DNA from: an uncultured Myxococcales bacterium
GTDB taxonomy: Bacteria > Myxococcota_A > UBA9042
Assembly (NCBI GenBank): GCA_903840165.1
Contig: CAIMEY010000061.1
Span: 46,621 to 110,620 of the forward strand
Length of the DNA stretch: 64,000 nucleotides
Direction: 5' to 3'
The notes beneath the pieces are model-generated. The model was given only the letters and a program-made list of their open reading frames with translations, was not told the origin of the DNA and ran no database searches. Positions 25,474 to 34,787 of this stretch are shown one piece after another; position 1 is the stretch's first letter; each line of letters starts with the position of its first letter. The position numbers and the translations under genes are program-made.

Positions 25474-25833
25474 ATGCAAGGCGACTCGCTCAAAGGACAA
25501 CAGATCACCCGCTGGTTCAACTTGCCCCTGACGGAGAGCGAGAAAGCCAAGCGTTCTGAGCGGTTCTTCTGGGCCAAGCTGATCGGCATCCTAGGGCTGA
25601 TGGCGACGGTGGTGTCCTTGGGCGTGATGCAGGTTCGCCGAGCTTCCGCAGGAGTTCGCACGAGTTACGAGCTGGTGAAGATCCACGATGCCCTGCGTGA
25701 GCAGGTCGAAGCCAATCGCCACTTGGAAGCCGACCTGACGCGGATGAAGAACCCCATCGACTTGGCCCGCGAAGCTGCGGACCTGTACGCCATGCACGCG
25801 CCGACGGCCAATGAAACGGTAGAAGTGGAGTAG
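25474..25833 (+). CDS. ftsL: FtsL-like divisome protein
   Basis: 119 residues with a cytoplasmic N-terminus of about 33 residues, one transmembrane helix (about 34-52, AKLIGILGLMATVVSLGVM), then a coiled-coil of about 45 residues (ELVKIHDALREQVEANRHLEA). This is the topology of FtsL, which joins FtsB and FtsQ to activate the septal synthase. Sequence conservation in FtsL is low, so the call rests on topology and on position between rsmH and ftsI. A TPR lipoprotein gene lies between it and ftsI. Confidence 0.8.
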   Translation: MQGDSLKGQQITRWFNLPLTESEKAKRSERFFWAKLIGILGLMATVVSLGVMQVRRASAGVRTSYELVKIHDALREQVEANRHLEADLTRMKNPIDLAREAADLYAMHAPTANETVEVE

Positions 25834-25836
25834 AAA

Positions 25837-26658
25837 GTGCTTGAATTTGGTGGACAATCTGTCATGAGCCAGCTGCGTCGCTGCGCCTCCGTCTCGGCTT
25901 GGCTGAGTCGGGTGCTGGTGGTCGCGCTGTTGGCCGTGCTGGTCGTTGGCCAAGGGGCGTGCAGTTCGGCGCAAGTCGAGCAGCAAGAGCGCACAGAGAA
26001 AGCGGATTTTCACCACAAGCTTGCGGTGGGCTACCTCAATGCCGGCAATGTGGATTTGGCCATTCGCGAGTTGATTGAGGCGCTTGAGCTCGACGACGTT
26101 CATGCAGAGTCGCGCTATCTCTATGGATTTATTCTGTTTGGTCGCAAGCGCTACGAAGAGGCGTCCGAGCATTTCCGCAAGGCCCTGCAAGCAAAGCCGA
26201 ACTTCTACGCCGCGCGCAACCATTTGGGCGTGACCTACATGGAGCTGGAGCGCTGGTCGGATGCGGTGGCTGTCTTGGAGCCGTTGCTCAAAGAGCCAAC
26301 GTATACAACGCAGTACCTGGTCTACAACAACTTGGGCTGGGCTTGGTTCAAGCAGGGCGACCTGCGCCAAGCGGATAAGAACCTGCGCATGTCCGTGTTC
26401 TTGAACGCGAAGTTCTGTAATGGCTGGAGGAACTTGGGCCTCGTGGCCATGACCCAGCGCGACTACCGTGGGGCCGTGGAACACCTGACCGAAGCGGTCA
26501 AAGGCTGCCCCACGTATGCGGAATTGCACCTGCAGCGCGCGGAGGCCTTGGAGGCCGATGGTCAAGCGGCCGAGGCTGACCAGGCCTTCCGTAAATGTGC
26601 TGAATTAGCTGGAGATTCGGCACTAGGACGCCGTTGCAAGGCGCACGTGCAAGGTTAG
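25837..26658 (+). CDS. TPR lipoprotein (PilF/PilW/Tgl-like) inside the dcw cluster
   Basis: 273 residues from GTG 25837, which has GGAG 6 bases upstream; ATG 25864 is an alternative. A signal peptide ends in a lipobox (VVGQGACSS, about residue 42). At least six tetratricopeptide-like helical pairs follow, with motifs such as AVGYLNAGNVDLAIRELIEA, YGFILFGRKRYEEASEHFRK and NNLGWAWFKQGDLRQADKNL. This layout matches pilotin-type lipoproteins of type IV pili, such as PilF/PilW and Tgl, but other TPR lipoproteins look alike. It sits 3 bases after ftsL and 85 bases before ftsI. Its place in the division operon suggests a role at the cell-wall synthesis site or a co-opted neighbour. Confidence 0.75.
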   Translation: MLEFGGQSVMSQLRRCASVSAWLSRVLVVALLAVLVVGQGACSSAQVEQQERTEKADFHHKLAVGYLNAGNVDLAIRELIEALELDDVHAESRYLYGFILFGRKRYEEASEHFRKALQAKPNFYAARNHLGVTYMELERWSDAVAVLEPLLKEPTYTTQYLVYNNLGWAWFKQGDLRQADKNLRMSVFLNAKFCNGWRNLGLVAMTQRDYRGAVEHLTEAVKGCPTYAELHLQRAEALEADGQAAEADQAFRKCAELAGDSALGRRCKAHVQG

Positions 26659-26743
26659 GCCATCGCCCGCGAGCGATGTCGCGATGTTTGGGCAATAGAT
26701 GTGGCAAAATAGGTAGTTGGGAACCTTGGGCGGAGACGGAATC

Positions 26744-29266
26744 ATGGCGATGCGCGACGCAAATGGACGGCAGACCTCGATTCAGCGCATTCGCACGCGT
26801 GTGTTTCAACTCATTGATCGTGCAGGTGATACGCCCAAGGCGCGCCAGGAACGTGCAGGTCGTCGGGTTCAGCAAGTGGTCGGCGTGCTGGGCCTGAAGA
26901 TTGTCATGGCCTATTGCTTTGGCATCATGCTGGTCATCCATGTGGCCGATGTTCGTAGATTTGCAGAGGATAACTGGAATTCGCGGACCAAGATTGAGAC
27001 GCGCCGCGGCGACATTCTCGACCGCAATGGCGTGACTTTGGCGACCAGTTTGCGCGCCGATTCAGTATCGGTGGACCCGCGCTGGGTGTTGCCGCCGGGC
27101 TATTTGCCGTGGCGTGCGCCCGAAGATCCCTTGCCGGGTGCGCAGTTGATTGACGAAGCGGCCGAGGCTGAAGCTGTGGCTTTGGCCCAGGAAGAGAAGA
27201 AGCCCAAGAAGCGCGACAAGAGCAAGTCCAAGACGATGAAGTTTGATGACCCAATTGCCGTGCAATTGCGGGCGACTGTGGCTAAGCGCATCGCTGAGGT
27301 GACCGCTACGCCGCTGAGCGAAGTGACCGAGCGCTTGGCCAAACCCCATGGTTTTACGTACGTAGCCAAGCACGTGGACGACCAAGCTGCGCGGGCCCTG
27401 AAGTCGATGAAGTCGCGCGGCCTTTTGCCCGGTGTCACGATCCAGCCGGATTGGTTGCGGTATTTCCCCAATAATCAGTTGGCCGGGGCGCTAATTGGCA
27501 CCGATCAGTCCACTGGATCGGTCGAGCAGAGCTTTGACCGCATCCTGCGTGGCCAGGTGGTGGAACTGGTCTCCGCCAAAGACGTTTCGGCCATTCCGCT
27601 CTACTACGAAGGTGCGCCCGACCCAGGATTGTACGGCGGTCGATCGGTGAAATTGACGATTGATGAGAAGATTCAAGCTGTTGCTGAACATCACATCCGC
27701 CAGGCCGTGATCGAGCGAGAGGCGGATTTCGGCATTGCCGTGGTCATGGACGTGCAGACAGGGGACATCCTGGCGCTGGCGGAGACCTCCGGTATGAATC
27801 CGAACGATACCGACAAGCCACCTGTGCCCTTTGGCTGGCATAACATCGCGATTGAAAACCAGTATGAGCCGGGCTCGACGTTCAAGGTCTTTACGGTCGC
27901 CGCAGCCTTGCAAGAGAAGGTCTTGAAAAAGGATGAAATCATCCCGATTTCGTCGCCAGTGGTCATCGGCAGCAAGGTGATCAAGGACGACCACCCGCAC
28001 TCGCAGTGTAACTGGTGGCAATGCTTGCAGGTTTCTTCGAACATCGCCATGAGCAAGATCGCCATGCGCATGAAGAAGGAGACCTTTGGTGACTACCTGA
28101 TCAAGCTCGGGTTTTCTAAGCGCGTCGATACTGGGCTAACGGGGGAAGGAGCAGGGCAGCTGGCTTGGCCGCCGGACAAATGGCCCCTCATTCAGTATGC
28201 CAACATTGCGTTTGGACAGGGAATTGCCGTGACGCCTCTGCAGATTGTCGCTGCGTACGGCACCTTGGCCAGTGGCGGCGTCTATCGGCGGCCGCGGCTG
28301 GTGCGCGAAGTGCGTAGCCCCGATGGTCGGCATGATGAACAATTTCCTGTGGATCCGGGACGTCGCGTCTATGATGCGGAGGTCGCCAAGGACACGCTGT
28401 TTGCCATGGCTTCGGTCTGCCAGCCTAAGGGCGAGAACAGCCTGGGTGGCACCGGAACCCAAGCGCGCATGCCCAATTACAGCATAGGCGGCAAGACGGG
28501 CACGGCGCAGCAGGTGGATCCGAAGAATGGTCGCTATTCTGAGACCCACTGGGTGGGTAGCTTTATCGGTGTAACCCCGATTGAAAATCCGCGGTTGGTC
28601 GTATTTGCGGCGGTGGACAATCCCAAGAAGTTTGACCCCAAGCTCGGCAAGGTCATGCGCTACGGCGGTGCCATTGCCGCGCCCGTCGTGCGTGAAATCG
28701 GGCGATTTGCCTTGCCATATCTGGGTGTACCGCCGAGTCCCGGTGCGCCATACCTCGACAAGAACGACCCGGAGAAGGCCCGTCGCGATGATGAAGCCCG
28801 TCGCCTAGCAGCCAATAAGGCCGCGGATCAACTGATTAAGAAGGATGCGATCGCCCAAATCGGTGCGCAGATGGCGGCGGTGGCCGGTGCCTCGGCGCCA
28901 GAGCTGCAGGCGGCTGCCAAGGCCCAAGTCGGCAAGCCTGGACAGACTGTTGGAAATGCTGCTGTTTCACAGGGAAATATGGCGACCGCGACCGGCAATG
29001 ATGGCCAGGCGCTGGCGGATGCCCAGGCGCCCCACGCGGGCGATGTGCGCGTGCCCGACCTGCGCCGTTTGCCCATGCGTTCGGTGCGCGAGCGCCTACA
29101 CGCGGCCGGACTGGTGCTCGAGGCCCACGGTTCGGGCGTCGGGACGGTCCAAGGACCCCTTCCGGGAGCGATGGTGCCTAAGGGTACGGTTGTTCATGTG
29201 AATTTTCGCCGGATGAGCGATGGCACCGATGTACCGCAGCCCGTGGCACTGAACTCAAACCCTTGA
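26744..29266 (+). CDS. ftsI: Septal peptidoglycan transpeptidase FtsI (PBP3-type) with PASTA domain
   Basis: Cross-links peptidoglycan at the septum. 840 residues from ATG 26744 (GGAG about 9 bases upstream); typical FtsI is 550-650. A transmembrane helix lies near residues 50-65. A Lys-rich stretch (EKKPKKRDKSKSK) at about 150-165 interrupts the N-terminal dimerisation domain. The transpeptidase has S378TFK, S431SN and K584TGT, all intact. Tail: Ala/Gln-rich linker and one PASTA domain (VPDLRRLPMRSVRERL, GTVVHVNF). Upstream of murE-murF. The 3' end carries a 20-base direct duplication spanning the stop codon. Confidence 0.92.
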   Translation: MAMRDANGRQTSIQRIRTRVFQLIDRAGDTPKARQERAGRRVQQVVGVLGLKIVMAYCFGIMLVIHVADVRRFAEDNWNSRTKIETRRGDILDRNGVTLATSLRADSVSVDPRWVLPPGYLPWRAPEDPLPGAQLIDEAAEAEAVALAQEEKKPKKRDKSKSKTMKFDDPIAVQLRATVAKRIAEVTATPLSEVTERLAKPHGFTYVAKHVDDQAARALKSMKSRGLLPGVTIQPDWLRYFPNNQLAGALIGTDQSTGSVEQSFDRILRGQVVELVSAKDVSAIPLYYEGAPDPGLYGGRSVKLTIDEKIQAVAEHHIRQAVIEREADFGIAVVMDVQTGDILALAETSGMNPNDTDKPPVPFGWHNIAIENQYEPGSTFKVFTVAAALQEKVLKKDEIIPISSPVVIGSKVIKDDHPHSQCNWWQCLQVSSNIAMSKIAMRMKKETFGDYLIKLGFSKRVDTGLTGEGAGQLAWPPDKWPLIQYANIAFGQGIAVTPLQIVAAYGTLASGGVYRRPRLVREVRSPDGRHDEQFPVDPGRRVYDAEVAKDTLFAMASVCQPKGENSLGGTGTQARMPNYSIGGKTGTAQQVDPKNGRYSETHWVGSFIGVTPIENPRLVVFAAVDNPKKFDPKLGKVMRYGGAIAAPVVREIGRFALPYLGVPPSPGAPYLDKNDPEKARRDDEARRLAANKAADQLIKKDAIAQIGAQMAAVAGASAPELQAAAKAQVGKPGQTVGNAAVSQGNMATATGNDGQALADAQAPHAGDVRVPDLRRLPMRSVRERLHAAGLVLEAHGSGVGTVQGPLPGAMVPKGTVVHVNFRRMSDGTDVPQPVALNSNP

Positions 29267-29292
29267 AAGGTTCTGAACTCAAACCCTTGAAA
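29249..29292. repeat. 20-bp direct duplication across the ftsI stop codon
   Basis: The 20 bases at 29249-29268 recur unchanged at 29273-29292, a period of 24. The first copy contains the TGA of ftsI; the second is in the short spacer before the GTG of murE-murF at 29310. It looks like a recent slippage or duplication event. Confidence 0.9.
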
Positions 29293-29309
29293 CTGATGAG
29301 GAACTCAGC

Positions 29310-32303
29310 GTGCAACTAGATGAACTGCTACAATCCAGCGGAATCCTAGCGACGGTAGGTGGCTCGGCCAACCTATCGCTGCCGATTGCCGCCGTTGTTG
29401 CGGATTCGCGCAAGGCTGTGCCAGGTTGCTTGTTCATTGCCGTCAGCGGTGGCCGTTTCCGCGGCCTCGATTTCGTGCAAGGGGCGATCGAGCGAGGCGC
29501 GGTTGCGGTGGTTGTCGATGAGCCCCTGCATCGCTCCGATATCACTGTTCTGCAAGTCGAATCTGCCCGCGCCGCGGCCGGCCCCTTGGCCAGTGCGTGG
29601 TGGGGGCATCCGAGTCGAACCTTGCAAATCGTCGGCGTGACGGGCACCAACGGCAAGACCACTACAGCCGTGCTGATCGCTCAACTCTGCACTTTTGCAG
29701 GACTTCGTGCCGCGGCGATTGGCACGCTGGGCATCTGGACGGCTGAGGGCGTCCTCAAGGGCAGCCTGACCACGCCCGACCCGTTGGATTTACAAGAGAT
29801 GTTGGCGAACCTGCGCGACCAAAGGTACCGCTGCGTCGCCATGGAAGTGAGTTCCCACGCGCTGGACCAGCATCGGGTGGCGGGCGTGCAGTTCGCGGCG
29901 ACGCTGTGGACCAATTTGACCCAAGATCACCTGGACTACCACGGCACCACGACGGCCTATGCTGCGGCCAAGGCCCTGCTCTTCTCCTCGTTCAAGGCAC
30001 CCGCGGCTTTCGTCAATGGTGATGACGACTTTGCCCGGATGGTTTGGCAGAACGGCCTTGCGCAAGCATGGAGTCTGGGTTCGGACCCGGCGGCCGAACA
30101 CCAAGTCAAAGATCTTGTCAGTAATGCCAATGGGTTGACGCTGACGTTGCATAGCCAGGGCCGAGCGCCTCTGCCCCTACGCAGCCCACTTTTGGGCCGG
30201 CACAATGCCGAAAACCTGACCGCAGCCGTGCTTGCGTGTCGGGCGATTGGTATTGACGACAAGCAGTTGCAGCACGGTGCTGCCAAGCTGTCAGCCCCAC
30301 GCGGCCGCCTTGAGCCAGTGGCCAACCAACTCGGAGCCCTGGTCCTGGTCGACTACGCGCACACGCCAGATGCGTTGCAAAAAGCTTTGATTACCGTGCG
30401 TTCTCTGGTCGCTCCCAGGGGGCGCCTGCTGGTCGTCTTTGGCTGTGGCGGCGACCGCGACCGTGGCAAGAGGCCCCTGATGGCCAAGATTGCTGCGGAA
30501 CTGGCTGATCTTTCATTGCTTACGTCCGATAATCCGCGCTCGGAGTTACCGCAGGCCATTGTCGCCGAGATGGAAGTGGGCTGCGTGGAGGCGGGAATCA
30601 CCCGTTTGGACAAGTTGGTGCCTTCGACGCTGAGCGCCCTTGGCACGCGGCCAGCCTACGTTTTGGAGACCGACCGTTGCTCCGCAATTCGTCGTGCAAT
30701 TGGCGTGTTGCGGCAGGGCGACGTCCTGCTGATCGCCGGCAAGGGCCATGAAGTGACCCAGACCATTGGCGAGGCCATCCTGCCCTTTGACGACGTCGCC
30801 GTCGCAATGCATTGGTTGGCGACCCTTAAACCTCTGATTATTGGTGATAAAGTGACTGTCGCGCCCCAGGGATATGCCTTTACCGCAGCCCAATTGGCCC
30901 AAGCGACGGCAGGACGCATCCTGGTCGATTCCTCGCGCGTGAGTCGTGCTTTGGCGACAGATTCTCGCAAGATAGAGGCCGATGCTCTGTTCTTTGCCTT
31001 GCCCGGTGAACGCTTTGACGGCCACGCTTTCTTGGCCGAGGTGTTACGCGCGGGTGCTGCGGGCGTGGTCGTAGAGGCGGGAAAGGCTGAGCAAGCACTT
31101 GTCATTGCTCGGGAATGTAACGCCTATGTCGTTGAAGTTGCCGACACATTGCTGGCCTTGGGCGCAGTGAGCCGGGTGTTTCGCCAACGTTTTTCGCCGT
31201 TGACGGTCGGCATTACCGGCTCCAATGGCAAGACCACGACCAAGGAACTCACGGCCCTCGCCCTGAGCCCTCTGGGTCAAGTCCTTGCCACTCAGGGCAA
31301 TTTCAACAATCGCATCGGCGTCCCCCTAACCTTGGCCCGCCTGCAGCCGCAACACCGCGCCGCCGTTGTTGAGATGGGCATGTCTGAGCCCGGAGAAATC
31401 GCGCTTCTGGCCGCCATGGCCGAGCCCAGCATTGGCGTGGTCACTTCGATTGCCGAGGCGCACCTGCAAGGCCTGGGCTCTTTGGCGGGCATCGCGGCTG
31501 AAAAGGCAAGTCTCCTCAAGGCATTACCAGCCGATGGCGTCGCGATCGTGCCTGCCGATGAGCCGCTTTTGGACGAAATTGTCGCGCAAATTGCCTGTCG
31601 CGTGGTCCGTTTTGGCCGCCAGAAGGGCGACGTGCGGTTGGCCGGGCCGGTGACGGTGGACGGTCTGCAACAGCGCTTTACGGCGCAGGTATTCTCCCAA
31701 TCCGTGCCGGTGCTGCTACCGGGCCTCGGCGTGCATTTGGCGCATAATGCCCTGGCAGCGCTTGCGGTTGCGGCTGTCGCAGGACTCGACCTGTTGGCCG
31801 CCGCGGAGGCCCTGAGCCGCTATCAGCCCGTGGGCCAACGCATGTTGCCTTCGCGCATCGGCCCCTGGCTGGTGCTGGAGGACTGCTACAACGCCAATCC
31901 CCGCTCCACAGAAACGGCTTTAGAAACGCTGGCTAGCCTGCAAGGGCCCCACATTGCGGTTTTGGGCTCCATGCTCGAGTTGGGTGCCCAGCAGGCAGAA
32001 CTGCACGAGCGAGTGGGCGCCTTTGCCGCCAGTGTAGGCATTGATCTGCTCGTAGCTGTTGGTGAATTTGCGCCCGACCTGGCACGTGGTGCTCGCCGGG
32101 GCGGTCTGCGTCGCGTCGTTGAGGTCGCGGATGCACTGTCGGCCGCCAATGAGGTGATCGCCTTCGCGCCAGCCTCAGCCACGGTGCTAGTCAAAGGCTC
32201 GCGTGGTGCCCGTATGGAGCGCGTTATCGCTGACTTCAAAGTGCAATTCCCTGCTCCGGCTGCCTCGGCTTCGGCCCTGGGCGCAACCGAAGGGAGGTCC
32301 TGA
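29310..32303 (+). CDS. MurE-MurF fusion, UDP-MurNAc tripeptide and pentapeptide ligase
   Basis: 997 residues, in one frame, carrying two complete Mur ligases. Residues 1-490 are MurE: GTNGKTTT P-loop at 112-119, HLDYHGT, DYAHTPDAL, and D407NPR410, the motif of meso-diaminopimelate-adding enzymes. Residues about 510-997 are MurF: GSNGKTTT around Lys641, NFNNRIGVPLT, VEMGMSEPGEI, LEDCYNANPRS. The linker (about 490-510) is short. The two enzymes catalyse consecutive steps, adding meso-DAP and then D-Ala-D-Ala. GTG 29310 follows ftsI by 43 bases, and ATG of mraY overlaps the stop region. The fusion might channel the tripeptide; that is inference. Confidence 0.95.
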   Translation: MQLDELLQSSGILATVGGSANLSLPIAAVVADSRKAVPGCLFIAVSGGRFRGLDFVQGAIERGAVAVVVDEPLHRSDITVLQVESARAAAGPLASAWWGHPSRTLQIVGVTGTNGKTTTAVLIAQLCTFAGLRAAAIGTLGIWTAEGVLKGSLTTPDPLDLQEMLANLRDQRYRCVAMEVSSHALDQHRVAGVQFAATLWTNLTQDHLDYHGTTTAYAAAKALLFSSFKAPAAFVNGDDDFARMVWQNGLAQAWSLGSDPAAEHQVKDLVSNANGLTLTLHSQGRAPLPLRSPLLGRHNAENLTAAVLACRAIGIDDKQLQHGAAKLSAPRGRLEPVANQLGALVLVDYAHTPDALQKALITVRSLVAPRGRLLVVFGCGGDRDRGKRPLMAKIAAELADLSLLTSDNPRSELPQAIVAEMEVGCVEAGITRLDKLVPSTLSALGTRPAYVLETDRCSAIRRAIGVLRQGDVLLIAGKGHEVTQTIGEAILPFDDVAVAMHWLATLKPLIIGDKVTVAPQGYAFTAAQLAQATAGRILVDSSRVSRALATDSRKIEADALFFALPGERFDGHAFLAEVLRAGAAGVVVEAGKAEQALVIARECNAYVVEVADTLLALGAVSRVFRQRFSPLTVGITGSNGKTTTKELTALALSPLGQVLATQGNFNNRIGVPLTLARLQPQHRAAVVEMGMSEPGEIALLAAMAEPSIGVVTSIAEAHLQGLGSLAGIAAEKASLLKALPADGVAIVPADEPLLDEIVAQIACRVVRFGRQKGDVRLAGPVTVDGLQQRFTAQVFSQSVPVLLPGLGVHLAHNALAALAVAAVAGLDLLAAAEALSRYQPVGQRMLPSRIGPWLVLEDCYNANPRSTETALETLASLQGPHIAVLGSMLELGAQQAELHERVGAFAASVGIDLLVAVGEFAPDLARGARRGGLRRVVEVADALSAANEVIAFAPASATVLVKGSRGARMERVIADFKVQFPAPAASASALGATEGRS

Positions 32304-33412
32304 TGTTTCTGTGGTTATCTGAGACATTCCGCAATCATTTCGGCCCACTCAATGTGTTCCGCTATGTCACCTTCCGCTCGATGGGGGCCATGGCGACATC
32401 GCTGATCATTGCGATGGTGCTTTTCCCTTGGTTTATCCGACTGTTACAGCAGAAGCAGATTGGCCAAGTGGTCCGCGACGATGGTCCGCAATCGCACTTC
32501 TCCAAGAAGGGCACGCCGACCATGGGCGGAATCCTCTTGCTGATCTCGATGTTCCTCTCCGTGCTGCTATGGGCTGACCTCAAGAACCTGTTCGTGTGGA
32601 TGACCATGGTGGTCACCTTGGTCTATGGCGTCCTTGGATTTATTGACGATTTCTTGAAGATTCGCGACCGAAATTCCAAGGGCGTGACCGAAAAGCAGAA
32701 GCTTCTAACCCAGTTCGCGACCACGGGCCTGCTGTTTGGTCTGCTCTACAGTGGTTGGTTTGGCAGTTCGCTTGCAGATACGCACCTTTACCTGCCGTTC
32801 ATCTCGGCCAAGCACTTCGTGATCAACATTGGTCCCATCGCCTACGCGGTGTTCGCCTCCGTCACGGTCGCGGGCTACTCCAATGCCGTGAACCTGACCG
32901 ATGGTCTGGATGGCTTGGCGATTGGCCCGGTGATGGTTTCTGCCTTGACTTTCGGGGTGTTGTGTTACCTCGTCGGCGCCAAGTTTGGCACCTTTGACGC
33001 GGCGTCCTACCTGCTGCTGCCCAACGTACCGGCGGCGCACGAGTTGGCGGTCGTGATGGCTGCCGTCATTGGTGCCGGGATCGGCTTCCTGTGGTACAAC
33101 ACCTACCCAGCATTGGTGTTTATGGGTGACGTTGGCGCGCTGGCTTTGGGCGGTGCGCTGGGCATGGTGGCTGTGTTCTCCAAGAACGAGCTGCTAAGCC
33201 TGATTGTCAATGGTCTTTTTGTCGTCGAGGCGGCCTCGGTCGCGCTGCAACGCTTCTGGTACAAGCGCACCAAGAAGCGAATTCTGCGGATGGCGCCGAT
33301 TCACCACCACTTTGAGAAGCTCGGCTGGCCCGAACCGCGTGTTACAATTCGGTTTTGGATCATCTCCATCATGTTGTCGCTGGTTGCGTTGGCCAGTTTG
33401 AAGTTGAGGTAA
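32303..33412 (+). CDS. mraY: Phospho-N-acetylmuramoyl-pentapeptide transferase
   Basis: Transfers phospho-MurNAc-pentapeptide to undecaprenyl phosphate to make lipid I in the inner membrane. 369 residues, about ten transmembrane segments. Motifs: KKGTPTMGGIL, FIDDFLKI (Asp pair), NAVNLTDGLDGLA, FMGDVGALALGG and MAPIHHHFEKLGW, the HHH loop. The ribosome site GGGAGG lies just before the ATG, which overlaps the murE-murF stop by one base. The ftsW start comes 1 base after its stop; no murD lies between. Confidence 0.97.
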   Translation: MFLWLSETFRNHFGPLNVFRYVTFRSMGAMATSLIIAMVLFPWFIRLLQQKQIGQVVRDDGPQSHFSKKGTPTMGGILLLISMFLSVLLWADLKNLFVWMTMVVTLVYGVLGFIDDFLKIRDRNSKGVTEKQKLLTQFATTGLLFGLLYSGWFGSSLADTHLYLPFISAKHFVINIGPIAYAVFASVTVAGYSNAVNLTDGLDGLAIGPVMVSALTFGVLCYLVGAKFGTFDAASYLLLPNVPAAHELAVVMAAVIGAGIGFLWYNTYPALVFMGDVGALALGGALGMVAVFSKNELLSLIVNGLFVVEAASVALQRFWYKRTKKRILRMAPIHHHFEKLGWPEPRVTIRFWIISIMLSLVALASLKLR

Positions 33413-33413
33413 C

Positions 33414-34787
33414 ATGGCGCCCCCTCCGGTAGCTACCGACGCGCAATCTCCAGCCATTGCTGGCGTTTTGCCCGACGAGTTCATGGATTCCCTTGAGGAT
33501 GCTGACCTCGGTGGGCAGACCCGCGTCGTCCCACCTCGCGCAATGCCCAAGGGCGATGCGGCCTTGGTGTATGTACCAGTCGGCATGGACTGGGCGGCGC
33601 TCGGCACGATTCTGGCTCTGATGACGGTTGGCATCGTCATGGCCTTTTCTGCTTCTGTTTACGTGGCCTTGCACAACTTCAATGGCGACGAGTCGCACTT
33701 CCTGACCCGCCACCTGATGCACGCAGCCGTGGCGCTCTTTGTGCTGATTGCCGCGATGCGGTTTCCCTATCAGGCGTGGCGTAAACTCGCGTATCCTCTG
33801 CTGATTTTCGCGATCGGCGGCTTGGTTGCCGTCCTGTTCTTCGGCAAGACGGTGAACAACGCGACCCGGTGGATCATCATTGGCGGATTTCCATTTCAGC
33901 CCGCGGAGTTTTCCAAGATCGCCTTTGTCATCTACTTGGCCCATTCGCTGACCAAGAAGATCTCGACCGAGGCCGTACACCGCTTTTCCGTTGGCTTTTT
34001 GCCCCACGCCATCGTTTGGTGCATTGCTTTTGCCCTGTGCATGCGCGAGCCCGACCTCGGCACCGGCATTGTCTTGGCGATCCTGCTGTTTTCCATGTGC
34101 TATGTCGCCGGCACCAACATGGCCTATGTCATCTTTGTCGGCTTGCTGGGCATGGGCGGTTTGGCTGCCTTCATCATGCATAACCCCATGCGTCTGGCGC
34201 GCTTTGTCGCCTTTTTGCATCCTGAGTTGTATCGGCAAACCACGGGCTTTCAGGCCTTCAATGCGCAGTTGGCCGTGGCCACAGGGGGGCTGTTTGGCAA
34301 CGGCCTTGGCATGTCGCGGCAAAAGCTGGGCTTTGTGCCTGAAGCGCACACGGACTTCATTCTCAGCATTATTGCAGAGGAACTTGGCCTTATTGGTGTT
34401 GCGCTCATCGGTCTTGCCTTTGTCTTTCTCATGGCCCGCGGTTTGCGCATCGCCATGCGGGCGCGCGACGAGTTTGGTCGCTTGGTGGCCACCGGGATTA
34501 CGGTGCTGCTCGGCACCCAAGCAGCGGTGAATTTCGGCGTTGTTATGGGTACTTTGCCGACCAAAGGCCTGACCCTGCCCTTTGTCTCGCACGGCGGAAG
34601 TTCGCTGATCGTTCTGTCCTTGGCGGCGGGCGTGTTGCTCAACGTCGGCCGGGGCGGCAATCCGGATTTCGCCTGGCCAGAACTGCGCTTACCGCGCCTG
34701 TGGCGACGCAGGGATGAAGAGCCCGAACGCCCACGCAACACGCGGATTCATCGGGCAAAAGCGAAGATTAGTGGTGGTATTTCGTGA
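33414..34787 (+). CDS. ftsW: Septal peptidoglycan polymerase FtsW with long cytoplasmic N-terminus
   Basis: SEDS glycosyltransferase that polymerises lipid II at the septum with FtsI. 457 residues; an extra stretch of about 60 hydrophilic residues precedes the first transmembrane helix, and the C-terminus has a basic tail. About ten helices follow. Motifs: PFQPAEFSKIAFVIYLAH, REPDLGTGIVL, GQLAVATGGLFGNGLG-like region and ADFILSII-like AHTDFILSIIAEELG, plus LPFVSHGGSSLI near the end. GAGG precedes the ATG. Its stop overlaps the murG start (GTGA). Family certain; role inferred from neighbours since RodA is a close paralogue. Confidence 0.95.
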   Translation: MAPPPVATDAQSPAIAGVLPDEFMDSLEDADLGGQTRVVPPRAMPKGDAALVYVPVGMDWAALGTILALMTVGIVMAFSASVYVALHNFNGDESHFLTRHLMHAAVALFVLIAAMRFPYQAWRKLAYPLLIFAIGGLVAVLFFGKTVNNATRWIIIGGFPFQPAEFSKIAFVIYLAHSLTKKISTEAVHRFSVGFLPHAIVWCIAFALCMREPDLGTGIVLAILLFSMCYVAGTNMAYVIFVGLLGMGGLAAFIMHNPMRLARFVAFLHPELYRQTTGFQAFNAQLAVATGGLFGNGLGMSRQKLGFVPEAHTDFILSIIAEELGLIGVALIGLAFVFLMARGLRIAMRARDEFGRLVATGITVLLGTQAAVNFGVVMGTLPTKGLTLPFVSHGGSSLIVLSLAAGVLLNVGRGGNPDFAWPELRLPRLWRRRDEEPERPRNTRIHRAKAKISGGIS

